The notes below the pieces were generated by a model. It worked only from the letters and a program-made list of their open reading frames with translations, was not told the origin of the DNA and did not search any database. The position numbers and the translations under genes are program-made. Positions 52,934 through 60,407 of a DNA stretch of 64,000 bases are shown in pieces. Source of the stretch: Marinilactibacillus sp036039175 (GTDB taxonomy: Bacteria; Bacillota; Bacilli; Lactobacillales; Carnobacteriaceae_A); the NCBI RefSeq assembly GCF_036039175.1, contig NZ_JAYXKP010000001.1, positions 310,001 to 374,000 of the forward strand, read 5' to 3'. Each line of letters starts with the position of its first letter. The stretch's first letter is position 1.

Positions 52934-53746
52934 GTGAGTATTAAACTTGTAGCACTAGACTTAGATGGAACCTTACTAACAAAAGATAAAGAAGTTTCAG
53001 CGGAAAATAGAACCGCTATACAACGAGCTAAAGAAGCTGGTGTAAAAGTTGTCTTATGCACTGGACGACCCCTTAAAGCGATTTTGCATATTCTGAAAGA
53101 TTGTAACCTACTTGAAGAAGGCGACTTGGGTATCACCTATAACGGTGGCCTCATTCAATGGACTGCGACCGGAGAAAGTCTTAGTCAGATTACTATGGAT
53201 AAAGAATCTGTTCTTGATGTTTACGCATTAAGTCAAGAATTAGCTGTTCCTTGTAATTTTATCGATTTAAACACCGTTTACGAACCAGCATACCCTACAG
53301 GAAAAGAATCTCTTTATCCTATGATTATGAATATTTTACCTTTTGAGCCGATTAATGTGGCTTCTTTACCAGAGAAAACGGCTATAAATAAAATAATTTT
53401 CTGTTGGCATCAAGAAGAACTGGATCAAGCAATTAGTCAGATTCCAACACATTACCATGATCGCTACACCATCATGAAGTCTCGTCCAAATCTTTTGGAA
53501 ATTTTACCGAAAACCGTTGATAAAGGAAAAGGGCTTGCCTTGCTAGCAGATAAACTGAATTTAGATGTCAGTGAAATCATGGCCATTGGTGATCAGGAAA
53601 ATGATTTAGCAATGATTCAGTACGCCGGAATCGGAGTCGCAATGGACAATGCTACAGACGAAGTTAAAGCGCAAGCTGATATCATCACAAAATCAAATGA
53701 TGAACATGGTGTTGCTTATGCTATAGATCAATATGTGTTAAACTAG
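52934..53746 (+). CDS. Cof-type HAD-superfamily phosphatase
   Basis: This 270-aa protein has HAD motif I LVALDLDGTLLT (nucleophile Asp), motif II CTGRP, motif III Lys near VDKGKGLALLA and motif IV GDQENDLAMI, with a type C2B cap. Such enzymes hydrolyse phosphosugars, PLP or other small phosphate esters; the substrate is not predictable. GTG start with AAGGAG upstream. HAD genes between smc and ftsY are also seen in streptococci. Confidence 0.92.
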   Translation: MSIKLVALDLDGTLLTKDKEVSAENRTAIQRAKEAGVKVVLCTGRPLKAILHILKDCNLLEEGDLGITYNGGLIQWTATGESLSQITMDKESVLDVYALSQELAVPCNFIDLNTVYEPAYPTGKESLYPMIMNILPFEPINVASLPEKTAINKIIFCWHQEELDQAISQIPTHYHDRYTIMKSRPNLLEILPKTVDKGKGLALLADKLNLDVSEIMAIGDQENDLAMIQYAGIGVAMDNATDEVKAQADIITKSNDEHGVAYAIDQYVLN

Positions 53747-53806
53747 GTAAGATAAAAACTGAAACGGTCATCTGATCACAATCATTAGCAGAAAGTTGGG
53801 AAAAAT

Positions 53807-54871
53807 ATGGGATTGTTTGATAAAATCAAATCTGCTTTTACAAATACTGAAAAAACGGATATACAACCCGAGACAACAGAACCAGTCGAAGAAGCTCCAG
53901 CACCCGTTGCTGAACCCGAGCGTGTAGAACAAAAGGAAACAGAACAGTATGAAAAAGGCCTTCAGAAATCTCGTCGTTCATTCACTAGACGTCTGAATGA
54001 ATTACTGGCTAATTTCAGATATGAAGATGAAGAGTTTTTTGAAGAATTAGAAGATTTACTCATTGAGTCAGATGTTGGTTTTGAAGCAACGATGTATATC
54101 TCTGAAACACTTCGTCATGAATCTAAAGTTCAAAACGTTAGAAGCATGCAAGACGCTGAACGCGTAATCGTTCAAACAATGGTTGATTTATACGGAGAAA
54201 CCAATCCTGACCATCACGTGTTTAATGATAATCCTGATGGCTTGACCGTCGTTTTATTTGTAGGTGTCAATGGCGTTGGAAAAACAACCACAATTGCTAA
54301 AATGGCACACCAGTATATCGATAATGGTAAAAAAGTCGTCTTGGCAGCTGGAGATACTTTCAGAGCGGGCGCAATCGAACAATTACGCGTATGGGGTGAC
54401 CGAGTAGGGGCACAAGTCGTTTCTACGAAACAAGGTGGCGATCCGGCGGCTGTAGTTTATGATGGCATTACTCAAGCAAGAGAACATGGAGCAGATGTTT
54501 TACTGATTGATACTGCCGGTCGACTACAAAATAAAAAGAACTTGATGAATGAACTCGAAAAAATGAAACGAGTAATCAGTCGTGAAATTCCAGATGCACC
54601 GCACGAAACATTGCTTGTACTAGATGCAACAACTGGACAGAACGCATTGAACCAAGCAAAAACTTTCAAAGAAACAACTGATGTTACTGGGATTGTTTTG
54701 ACTAAGATGGATGGTACAGCTAAAGGTGGTATCGTTCTAGCAATTGGTAAAGAACTAAATATCCCTGTGAAATTTGTCGGTCTCGGTGAGACGATGGATG
54801 ACTTGCACGCTTTCGATTCAGAGAAGTTTGCAATCGGCTTATTCAAGGAATTGATTCAACAGACTGCTTAA
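53807..54871 (+). CDS. ftsY: Signal recognition particle receptor FtsY
   Basis: FtsY (354 aa) is the SRP GTPase receptor at the membrane. It has a short acidic N-terminal region (1-50, Glu/Pro-rich), an N domain and a G domain with G1 GVNGVGKT (153-160), AAGDTFRAGAIEQL, DTAGR and TKMDGTAKGG. GGGAAAAAT before the ATG is a weak ribosome binding site. It is followed by ylxM and ffh, forming the SRP cluster. Confidence 0.97.
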   Translation: MGLFDKIKSAFTNTEKTDIQPETTEPVEEAPAPVAEPERVEQKETEQYEKGLQKSRRSFTRRLNELLANFRYEDEEFFEELEDLLIESDVGFEATMYISETLRHESKVQNVRSMQDAERVIVQTMVDLYGETNPDHHVFNDNPDGLTVVLFVGVNGVGKTTTIAKMAHQYIDNGKKVVLAAGDTFRAGAIEQLRVWGDRVGAQVVSTKQGGDPAAVVYDGITQAREHGADVLLIDTAGRLQNKKNLMNELEKMKRVISREIPDAPHETLLVLDATTGQNALNQAKTFKETTDVTGIVLTKMDGTAKGGIVLAIGKELNIPVKFVGLGETMDDLHAFDSEKFAIGLFKELIQQTA

Positions 54872-54883
54872 AGGAGCCTTATT

Positions 54884-55234
54884 ATGGAACTAGAAAAGAC
54901 ACTTCAGATGAATACACTGTTCAGTTTCTACGGGCCACTACTGACGAAAAAACAACAGGAATATATGCAACTATATTATGGTGAAGATTATTCTCTTGGA
55001 GAAATTGCTGAAGACTTTGAAATTAGTAGACAAGCGGTCTATGATAATGTCAGAAGGTCCGAAACGATTCTGTTGGATTATGAAGCGAAGCTACATCTAG
55101 TTGAAGATTTCGACTATAAACAGCGTGTGCTAGATGAAGCGCGCACTTATGCACTAGAAACATACCCAAATGATTCAACCTTACTGGAACTATTACAAGA
55201 GGTAAGCTATGAACCAAAACGAGAGGGGAAATAA
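54884..55234 (+). CDS. ylxM: SRP-associated HTH protein YlxM
   Basis: This is a 116-aa UPF0122 helix-turn-helix protein with the family's opening LFSFYGPLLTKKQQEYMQLY, followed by SLGEIAEDFEISRQAVYDNV. It is similar to sigma-70 region 4. YlxM modulates SRP function in streptococci. AAGGAG precedes the ATG. It lies 12 bp after ftsY and 5 bp before ffh. Confidence 0.95.
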   Translation: MELEKTLQMNTLFSFYGPLLTKKQQEYMQLYYGEDYSLGEIAEDFEISRQAVYDNVRRSETILLDYEAKLHLVEDFDYKQRVLDEARTYALETYPNDSTLLELLQEVSYEPKREGK

Positions 55235-55239
55235 CCTGA

Positions 55240-56664
55240 ATGGCCTTTGAAGGATTAACTGGACGTTTACAAGATGCATTTTCTGGTCTACGTAAAAAAG
55301 GAAAAATTACAGAAGCTGATGTAAAAGATGCTATGCGCGAAGTGCGCCTGGCCTTACTGGAAGCCGATGTAAACTACAAAGTCGTACGTGATTTTGTTAA
55401 AACGGTTAGAGAAAAAGCAATTGGTGAAGAAGTTTTAGAAAGTATCAATGGTGGTCAGCAAGTTGTAAAAATCGTTAACGATGAATTGACTCACTTGATG
55501 GGTGATACGCAAGAAAAGATTATTTTTGCGGATCGTGGACCAACGGTTTATATGATGACTGGTCTCCAAGGTGCTGGTAAGACTACTACAGCTGGTAAAC
55601 TAGCAAATTATCTTCGTAAAAACGAAAATAAAAAGCCAATGATGGTTGCTGCCGATATTTATCGTCCTGCAGCGATTGATCAACTACAAACGGTTGGTAG
55701 AGATTTGAATATCCCCGTATTCAGCATGGGCGATCAAGTAAGTCCAGTTGAGATTGCGGAAAAAGGAATCCAAGAAGCGATTGATACAAATCGCGATGTT
55801 GTTATCATCGATACAGCGGGTCGTCTACATATAGACGAAACACTGATGGATGAACTGGAAAACGTTAAGACGGCCGTGAATCCACATGAAATCTTTTTAG
55901 TTGTAGATGCCATGACTGGTCAAGATGCTGTCAACGTTGCAAATACCTTTAATGATCGTTTGGATATCACCAGTGTGATCCTTACAAAACTTGATGGAGA
56001 TACACGTGGTGGTGCTGCACTTTCCATACGTTCCGTAACACAAAAACCGATTAAATTTACGGGTACCGGAGAACGTTTGGATGCACTTGAACCATTCCAT
56101 CCAGATCGTATGGCTAACCGAATTCTTGGCATGGGCGATATCTTAACTTTAGTTGAGCGTGCTCAACAAGAAGTAGATGAAACGCGTGCCGAAGAAATGG
56201 CTGAGAAGATGCGTGAAAACACGTATGATTTCAACGATTTCATTGAACAAATGGATCAGATGCAGAACATGGGTCCCATTGAAGATCTAATCAAAATGAT
56301 TCCTGGAGTAAACCAAATCCCAGGTATGGATCAATTTGAAATGGATCCCAAAGATATGGCACATATGAAAGCAATCGTGATGTCTATGACACCTGAGGAA
56401 CGTCAAGATCCAGATATCCTTTCTCAAAAACGTAGAAGAAGAATCGCTGCTGGTTCAGCTAGAAATATTGCTGAAGTCAATCGTATGATCAAACAGTTCA
56501 AACAATCCAAAGATATGATGAGCAAGATGTCTAATGGAAATATGAATGGCATGGAAAATCTTTTCGGTGGCGGAATTAAAGGTAAGCTAGGTAAGATGGC
56601 AATGAATAAAGCTTCAAAAAACATGGCTAAAAAGAAAAAGAAAAAAATCAGACGCAAAAAATAA
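55240..56664 (+). CDS. ffh: Signal recognition particle protein Ffh
   Basis: Ffh (474 aa) is the SRP GTPase that binds 4.5S/scRNA and signal sequences. The N domain is followed by G1 GLQGAGKTT (108-116), DTAGRL and TKLDGDTRGG, then a Met-rich M domain (about 310-440) with EQMDQMQNMG and the RRRRIAAGSARN RNA-binding motif. The tail is highly basic. GAGGGGAAAT precedes the ATG. Confidence 0.97.
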   Translation: MAFEGLTGRLQDAFSGLRKKGKITEADVKDAMREVRLALLEADVNYKVVRDFVKTVREKAIGEEVLESINGGQQVVKIVNDELTHLMGDTQEKIIFADRGPTVYMMTGLQGAGKTTTAGKLANYLRKNENKKPMMVAADIYRPAAIDQLQTVGRDLNIPVFSMGDQVSPVEIAEKGIQEAIDTNRDVVIIDTAGRLHIDETLMDELENVKTAVNPHEIFLVVDAMTGQDAVNVANTFNDRLDITSVILTKLDGDTRGGAALSIRSVTQKPIKFTGTGERLDALEPFHPDRMANRILGMGDILTLVERAQQEVDETRAEEMAEKMRENTYDFNDFIEQMDQMQNMGPIEDLIKMIPGVNQIPGMDQFEMDPKDMAHMKAIVMSMTPEERQDPDILSQKRRRRIAAGSARNIAEVNRMIKQFKQSKDMMSKMSNGNMNGMENLFGGGIKGKLGKMAMNKASKNMAKKKKKKIRRKK

Positions 56665-56699
56665 TGTAGCGAAAAGCACATCTATTTGCATGCATCATT

Positions 56700-56751
56700 A
56701 CCCGAAAACGAGACTCTCAAAAAAGAGTATGTTGTTTTCGGGTTGTTTTTT
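56700..56751 (+). terminator. Terminator after ffh
   Basis: ACCCGAAAAC (56700-56709) pairs with GTTTTCGGGT (56734-56743), followed by a long T run. It separates ffh from the toxin-antitoxin module. Confidence 0.9.
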
Positions 56752-56821
56752 TGGTCTTTTGATAGACTTTTTTAGATGAGTTTAAGTTAAGTAGTGACCA
56801 GAATAGTTAAGAAAAACGTTG

Positions 56822-56857
56822 TTATACCAACATTTATTCGCTGAATCATGGTATAAT
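56822..56857 (+). promoter_or_regulatory. Toxin mRNA promoter, overlapped by a palindrome
   Basis: There is a consensus TATAAT at 56852-56857 with an extended -10 (TGG). The -35 is poor. TTATACC (56822-56828) and GGTATAA (56850s) form an inverted repeat across the promoter. The expected start is near 56864. Confidence 0.65.
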
Positions 56858-56907
56858 AGTAAAGTAGAAAGTTGAGACGGTGGCTATCTTGGAAGGTGGT
56901 GGTGCTT

Positions 56908-56961
56908 ATGAAAATAGGTACTGAGATCTTAGAAAGGAAAAGCCTTTTTGTCCGTAGCTGA
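56908..56961 (+). CDS. Possible 17-codon leader peptide of the toxin mRNA
   Basis: An ATG at 56908 with GGAAGGTGG upstream opens a 17-codon frame (MKIGTEILERKSLFVRS) that ends with TGA at 56959-56961. It runs through the toxin's Shine-Dalgarno hairpin and overlaps the first toxin codons in another frame. Its translation could open the hairpin and couple toxin synthesis. No homology is recognised; it is supported by the ribosome binding site and position only. Confidence 0.4.
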   Translation: MKIGTEILERKSLFVRS

Positions 56962-57058
56962 AGCATTACAGCTCATGATTGGTTTTGGAAGTCTCTTGAT
57001 TTCCATTATTAGTCTTGTAGTTGTTTTGATAAAGCTAAATAATGACAAAAAAAAATAA
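56948..57058 (+). CDS. Putative holin-like (Hol_Tox) type I toxin peptide
   Basis: A 36-aa peptide from a TTG start, beginning SVAEALQLMIGFGSLL after the initiator Met. It has one transmembrane helix (about 9-29) and a charged NNDKKK tail. The N-terminal SVxEALxLMxxFGxxL pattern is that of the putative holin-like toxin family, small membrane peptides of type I modules in Firmicutes. AGAAAGG lies upstream, but AAAGG (56933-56937) can pair with CCTTT (56943-56947) right before the TTG, hiding the Shine-Dalgarno. The stop lies within a terminator stem shared with a convergent antisense RNA. Overexpressed members of such families depolarise membranes. Confidence 0.82.
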   Translation: MSVAEALQLMIGFGSLLISIISLVVVLIKLNNDKKK

Positions 57059-57163
57059 CCGTCTTTAACTTTAGCCAGTTAACGGTTATTTTTTAACTTA
57101 TTACTGCTACCGTCTTAACGGTTCTACAGAAGAGGGCATGTTACTAGCATGTCCTCTTTTTCT
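57047..57163 (-). ncRNA. Antisense antitoxin RNA (RatA-like)
   Basis: The minus strand has its own promoter at 57170-57199: TTGTAT, 18 bp, then an extended TGG-TATAAT. The start is predicted near 57163. The RNA would begin with a hairpin (GAGGACATG / CATGCCCTC), continue through ACCGT/ACGGT, and end at AATAACCGT / ACGGTTATT followed by nine T near 57047. It is complementary to the 3' end of the toxin mRNA, including the stop codon. No ORF of note is present. It is inferred from sequence only; the layout matches txpA-RatA type modules. Confidence 0.78.
57054..57096. terminator. Bidirectional terminator shared by toxin mRNA and antisense RNA
   Basis: AATAACCGT (57054-57062) pairs with ACGGTTATT (57082-57090), with T tracts on both strands and an inner TTAAC/GTTAA pairing. 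A second plus-strand terminator-like hairpin lies at 57132-57165 (AGAGGGCATG / CATGTCCTCT plus T). Confidence 0.85.
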
Positions 57164-57169
57164 ATCTAA

Positions 57170-57199
57170 ATTATACCACAAAAGAAATCTTATATACAA
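57170..57199 (-). promoter_or_regulatory. Antisense RNA promoter
   Basis: On the minus strand, TTGTAT (57199-57194), an 18-bp spacer, then TGG and consensus TATAAT (57175-57170). It is stronger than the toxin promoter by consensus, as expected for a labile antitoxin RNA. Confidence 0.78.
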
Positions 57200-57316
57200 A
57201 ATTAAATGACTATTATCTTTAAAACGATTAAGAGTATCTTCGTAAAAACACTTTTTTATTAAATACAAATTTGCTTAAGATCTCTATCAATCAGAACTTT
57301 ATATAAAAGTACTTTT

Positions 57317-57655
57317 TTAAGAAATCCAAATTTGTTCATCTTCTACATACCTGATCAATTTTTCTAGTTCTTCATTGCTTGCAACTCTTTCATTTGAAAA
57401 GAGTTGCGCTAAGGTAGTAGAGTTAACGCCCATTTCCTGACTCAGTTCTTCTGTTGTTAAATTTCTAGAAGTTTGAATCTCTTCTAATCTAGTCATATAG
57501 ACAATCGTTTCAATTTCTCTATCTGCTATTTGGTCCTCAATTCCGTGCTCTGACATCAAGATTTGCTTAATAGAAAAAATGTCTAAAAATTTCCCGATAC
57601 CTTTTGCAAGTAACTGAACTTGCCTCATAATATAGTCTTGATCTTCAATACTCAT
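57317..57655 (-). CDS. Small hypothetical protein, possible DUF6483-like N-terminus and HTH
   Basis: A 112-aa protein from an ATG preceded by AGAGGAG. The N-terminus (DQDYIMRQVQLLAKGIGKFL) recalls DUF6483 proteins of lactic acid bacteria. The C-terminal half (LTTEELSQEMGVNSTTLAQLF) looks like a helix-turn-helix in which TTLAQLF is the recognition helix. I would not assign a function. It lies opposite to the neighbouring rpsP operon and next to the toxin-antitoxin module, in a gap that is empty in Bacillus. Confidence 0.7.
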   Translation of the reverse strand: MSIEDQDYIMRQVQLLAKGIGKFLDIFSIKQILMSEHGIEDQIADREIETIVYMTRLEEIQTSRNLTTEELSQEMGVNSTTLAQLFSNERVASNEELEKLIRYVEDEQIWIS

Positions 57656-57717
57656 TGGGTGAGCTCCTCTTATTTTAAAATTTAGGAAGATAAAATCAAT
57701 CTGTAAAGAAAAAACAC

Positions 57718-57746
57718 TTTACAAGCTTTTATAACCATGATATGAT
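57718..57746 (+). promoter_or_regulatory. Promoter of the rpsP-rimM-trmD operon
   Basis: TTTACA (57718-57723), 17 bp, TATGAT (57741-57746). The 5' leader to the rpsP start is about 77 nt. Confidence 0.75.
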
Positions 57747-57830
57747 AGGACTCGTGAGATTGAGAGAAGGCACGATAGAGAGTTTGTACTCGAAATCGAT
57801 GCTGGATTCTACAGGAGGTGCAAGTTAAAC

Positions 57831-58103
57831 ATGGCAGTAAAAATTCGTATGAAACGTATGGGTTCTAAAAGAAAACCTTTTTACCGTTTAGTTGTTGCGG
57901 ATTCTCGCGCTCCACGTGATGGTCGTATTATTGAAGCAGTTGGTACTTACAACCCAGTTTCAACACCGGCTGAAGTTAAAGTGGACGAAGAACTCGTTTT
58001 AAAATGGTTACGTGATGGTGCTAAACCATCTGATACAGTTAAAAATCTTCTTTCTAAAGAAGGAATTATCAAAAAATTCCACGACGAGAAAAGAAGTAAA
58101 TAA
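57831..58103 (+). CDS. rpsP: 30S ribosomal protein S16
   Basis: S16 is 90 aa and small-subunit, with the family opening AVKIRMKRMGSKRKPFYRLV and the later VGTYNPVSTP. AGGAGG precedes the ATG. It heads the conserved rpsP-khpA-rimM-trmD-rplS group. Confidence 0.98.
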   Translation: MAVKIRMKRMGSKRKPFYRLVVADSRAPRDGRIIEAVGTYNPVSTPAEVKVDEELVLKWLRDGAKPSDTVKNLLSKEGIIKKFHDEKRSK

Positions 58104-58116
58104 GTAACGACTTGAT

Positions 58117-58144
58117 CTTACCTGGGTAATTTTACTCAGGTAAG
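58117..58144 (+). other. Hairpin between rpsP and khpA
   Basis: CTTACCTGGGTAA (58117-58129) pairs with TTACTCAGGTAAG (58132-58144) over 13 bp. There is no T tract, so it is probably an RNA processing or stability element. Confidence 0.55.
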
Positions 58145-58171
58145 TGATCCTACATAAAAGAGGATGGTACT

Positions 58172-58417
58172 ATGACTGATCAAAAAATGAGAGATTTGAT
58201 TTTTACGATTGTCAATCCGTTAGTCAGTCATCCTGATGAAGTCAAACTTGACTTGCAAGATACCGATGAGTTTCATGAGTACTTATTATCGGTTCATCCT
58301 GATGATGTCGGTCGTGTGATTGGAAAGAAAGGGCGTATTGCTAAGGCGATTCGTGCTATTGTCTACAGTATCCAATTTGACGGACCAAAACGTGTGCGTT
58401 TAACCATTGTAGATTAA
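58172..58417 (+). CDS. khpA: KH-domain RNA-binding protein KhpA
   Basis: KhpA (81 aa) consists of a single KH domain with the GxxG loop in VIGKKGRIAKAIRAI. It forms a complex with KhpB/Jag that affects cell division and elongation in streptococci and lactobacilli. AGAGGATGG precedes the ATG. The conserved position between rpsP and rimM supports the call. Confidence 0.93.
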   Translation: MTDQKMRDLIFTIVNPLVSHPDEVKLDLQDTDEFHEYLLSVHPDDVGRVIGKKGRIAKAIRAIVYSIQFDGPKRVRLTIVD

Positions 58418-58500
58418 CTAGACAATCTATTATTGTGTGCTGAGTAATTAAAGACGTTAGTTTCAACAATCCATGTAAGATTATTTGAAGGTTCATAGTG

Positions 58501-58536
58501 AATGGGGATGCCTCTGAGGAGAACATCTCCATTTTG
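58501..58536 (+). other. Terminator-like hairpin upstream of rimM
   Basis: AATGGGGATG (58501-58510) pairs with CATCTCCATT (58524-58533), followed by a short T run. It lies in a 157-bp gap with a TATAAT at 58545-58550, so rimM-trmD may have both attenuated read-through and its own start. Confidence 0.5.
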
Positions 58537-58574
58537 TTGTATTATATAATAAATGACTGTATAGGAGAAGGATA

Positions 58575-59084
58575 ATGGAATTTTATGACGTAGGTAAAGT
58601 GGTCAACACACATGGTTTGAAGGGCGAGGTACGTGTTCTCTCGGTCACAAGCAATCCAGCAGATCGATATTACGTTGGCGCGCCACTAATCTGGTTCAAA
58701 GACGGAGAACAGATTGAATTGACTGTTCGTTCTCATCGCGTACACAAAAACTTTGACCTTGTTGCATTTGAAGATTATCCTTCAATCAATGAAGTCGAGC
58801 GTTTTATCGGCGGGGTTCTTAGAGTCGGAGATGATCAACTTTTAGAGCTTGAAGATAATGAATTCTACTTGCACGAAATCATCGGCTGTACCGTCGTAGA
58901 TGAGTCTGGAGATATCCTCGGTAAGATTAAAGATGTTTTATCTACCGGAGCAAATGATGTGTGGGTCGTTCAAAGACCAAATAAAAAAGATTTATTACTC
59001 CCTTACATTGAACCGGTCATCCTTGAAGTCGATATTGAGGATCAACGTGTAACGGTTCATGTAATGGAAGGATTAGACGAATGA
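58575..59084 (+). CDS. rimM: Ribosome maturation factor RimM
   Basis: RimM (169 aa) assists maturation of the 30S head and binds S19. The N-terminal domain has VGKVVNTHGLKGEVRV, and the C-terminal PRC-barrel has EFYLHEIIGCTVV and LLLPYIEPVILEVD. AGGAGAAGG precedes the ATG. The stop overlaps trmD by four bases (ATGA). Confidence 0.96.
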   Translation: MEFYDVGKVVNTHGLKGEVRVLSVTSNPADRYYVGAPLIWFKDGEQIELTVRSHRVHKNFDLVAFEDYPSINEVERFIGGVLRVGDDQLLELEDNEFYLHEIIGCTVVDESGDILGKIKDVLSTGANDVWVVQRPNKKDLLLPYIEPVILEVDIEDQRVTVHVMEGLDE

Positions 59085-59836
59085 AAATAGATGTTGTTAC
59101 CTTGTTTCCAGAAATGTTTGATGGTCCTTTAAATCACTCTATTATGAAGAGGGCCATTGATAAGAATCTTTTAGAAGTCCACAAAGTGAACTTTCGTCGA
59201 TTTGGGAACGGTAAACACCAACATGTAGATGATACCCCTTATGGTGGTGGAGCAGGCATGCTGTTGAAACCCGAACCCATTTTTCAGTCAATTGAAGAAA
59301 TCGAAAAAAGAGAACCGTTAACAACTAAAAGAATTATCTTGATGGACCCGGCTGGAAAGCCTTTTGATCAGTCAATGGCAGAAGAGTTTTCAAAAGAAGA
59401 GCATCTTGTATTCATCTGTGGTCATTATGAAGGGTATGACGAACGAATTCGTAGTCTAGTGACGGATGAAGTGTCGTTAGGTGATTATGTCTTGACAGGC
59501 GGGGAATTGGCTTCTATGGTCATGATGGACGCTGCTGTCAGGTTAATTCCTGGTGTACTGGGCAATGAAGTATCAGCTGAAACAGATTCTCATTCCAGTG
59601 GATTACTTGAACATCCGCATTATACCCGTCCTGCGGAATATAAAGGAATGGGTGTCCCTCAGGTATTGATGAATGGAAACCATAAACTCATCGAAGAATG
59701 GCGTCACAAGGAATCTTTAAAGCGCACTTATCAAAGAAGACCTGATATGCTGGAAAAGAGAACGTTGACGAATCAAGAAAAACAATGGATTGAAGAGTGG
59801 AATAAAGAAACGACTTCTCAAGAAAAAGTAGAATAA
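59081..59836 (+). CDS. trmD: tRNA (guanine(37)-N1)-methyltransferase TrmD
   Basis: TrmD (251 aa) makes m1G37 to prevent frameshifting. The SPOUT knot is visible in ICGHYEGYDERI and DYVLTGGELASM. The PYGGGAGMLLKPEP loop and the C-terminal tRNA-binding helices are present. It is translationally coupled to rimM. Confidence 0.97.
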   Translation: MKIDVVTLFPEMFDGPLNHSIMKRAIDKNLLEVHKVNFRRFGNGKHQHVDDTPYGGGAGMLLKPEPIFQSIEEIEKREPLTTKRIILMDPAGKPFDQSMAEEFSKEEHLVFICGHYEGYDERIRSLVTDEVSLGDYVLTGGELASMVMMDAAVRLIPGVLGNEVSAETDSHSSGLLEHPHYTRPAEYKGMGVPQVLMNGNHKLIEEWRHKESLKRTYQRRPDMLEKRTLTNQEKQWIEEWNKETTSQEKVE

Positions 59837-59881
59837 ATTTGAGAAATCAAGTAAAAAACCTTTACACTGTTTCGATAGTAT

Positions 59882-59969
59882 GATAAAGTTAATAGCTGAG
59901 TGGGGAACCACTTTATCTGACAATATTCCGCTGGGACTAGCTCCTAAGAGTATTGCGCGAAAGGAGTAG
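59882..59969 (+). promoter_or_regulatory. L19 leader RNA upstream of rplS
   Basis: Two hairpins are seen: GATAAAG (59882-59888) with CTTTATC (59911-59917), enclosing AGTGG/CCACT, and CAATATTC (59921-59928) with GAGTATTG (59948-59955). The sequence ACAATATTCCGCTGGG is like the known Firmicutes L19 leader, thought to mediate autoregulation by L19. Confidence 0.72.
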
Positions 59970-59974
59970 TTAAA

Positions 59975-60325
59975 ATGAATCCATTAATTCAAGATATCAC
60001 TAAAGAACAACTACGTAGCGATCTTCCTGACTTCCGTCCTGGAGATACTGTTCGTGTTCACGCACGTATCGTAGAGGGTACTCGTGAGCGTATCCAGATT
60101 TTTGAAGGCGTCGTGATTGGTCGTCGTGGTCAAGGTATCAGCGAAATGTACACTGTTCGTAAAGTATCGAACGGAGTAGGCGTTGAGCGTACTTTCCCAT
60201 TACATTCACCTCGTGTTGCAGAAATCGAAGTGACTCGTCAAGGACGCGTACGTCGTGCTAAATTGTACTACCTACGTAACTTACGTGGTAAAGCTGCACG
60301 TATCCAAGAACGTTCTCGTCGTTAA
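59975..60325 (+). CDS. rplS: 50S ribosomal protein L19
   Basis: L19 is 116 aa, with FRPGDTVRVHARIVEG, IQIFEGVVIGRRG and the C-terminal GKAARIQERSRR typical of the family. AAAGGAG precedes the ATG. It is preceded by an L19 leader structure and followed by a strong terminator. Confidence 0.98.
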   Translation: MNPLIQDITKEQLRSDLPDFRPGDTVRVHARIVEGTRERIQIFEGVVIGRRGQGISEMYTVRKVSNGVGVERTFPLHSPRVAEIEVTRQGRVRRAKLYYLRNLRGKAARIQERSRR

Positions 60326-60340
60326 TCACCATGAGATAGT

Positions 60341-60382
60341 AAAAAGCCTGTTTTCTCCAGTAGGAGTCGACAGGCTTTTTTT
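60341..60382 (+). terminator. Terminator after rplS
   Basis: AAAAAGCCTGT pairs with ACAGGCTTTTT (60341-60351, 60370-60380), with an inner CTCC/GGAG, followed by T. Confidence 0.9.
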
Positions 60383-60407
60383 AGTATAAAACTAATGGAG
60401 GTCGCTT

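Noticed and set aside
54472..54846. 124-codon minus-strand frame inside ftsY
   Set aside because: It is a shadow of the conserved FtsY G domain, with no independent support.
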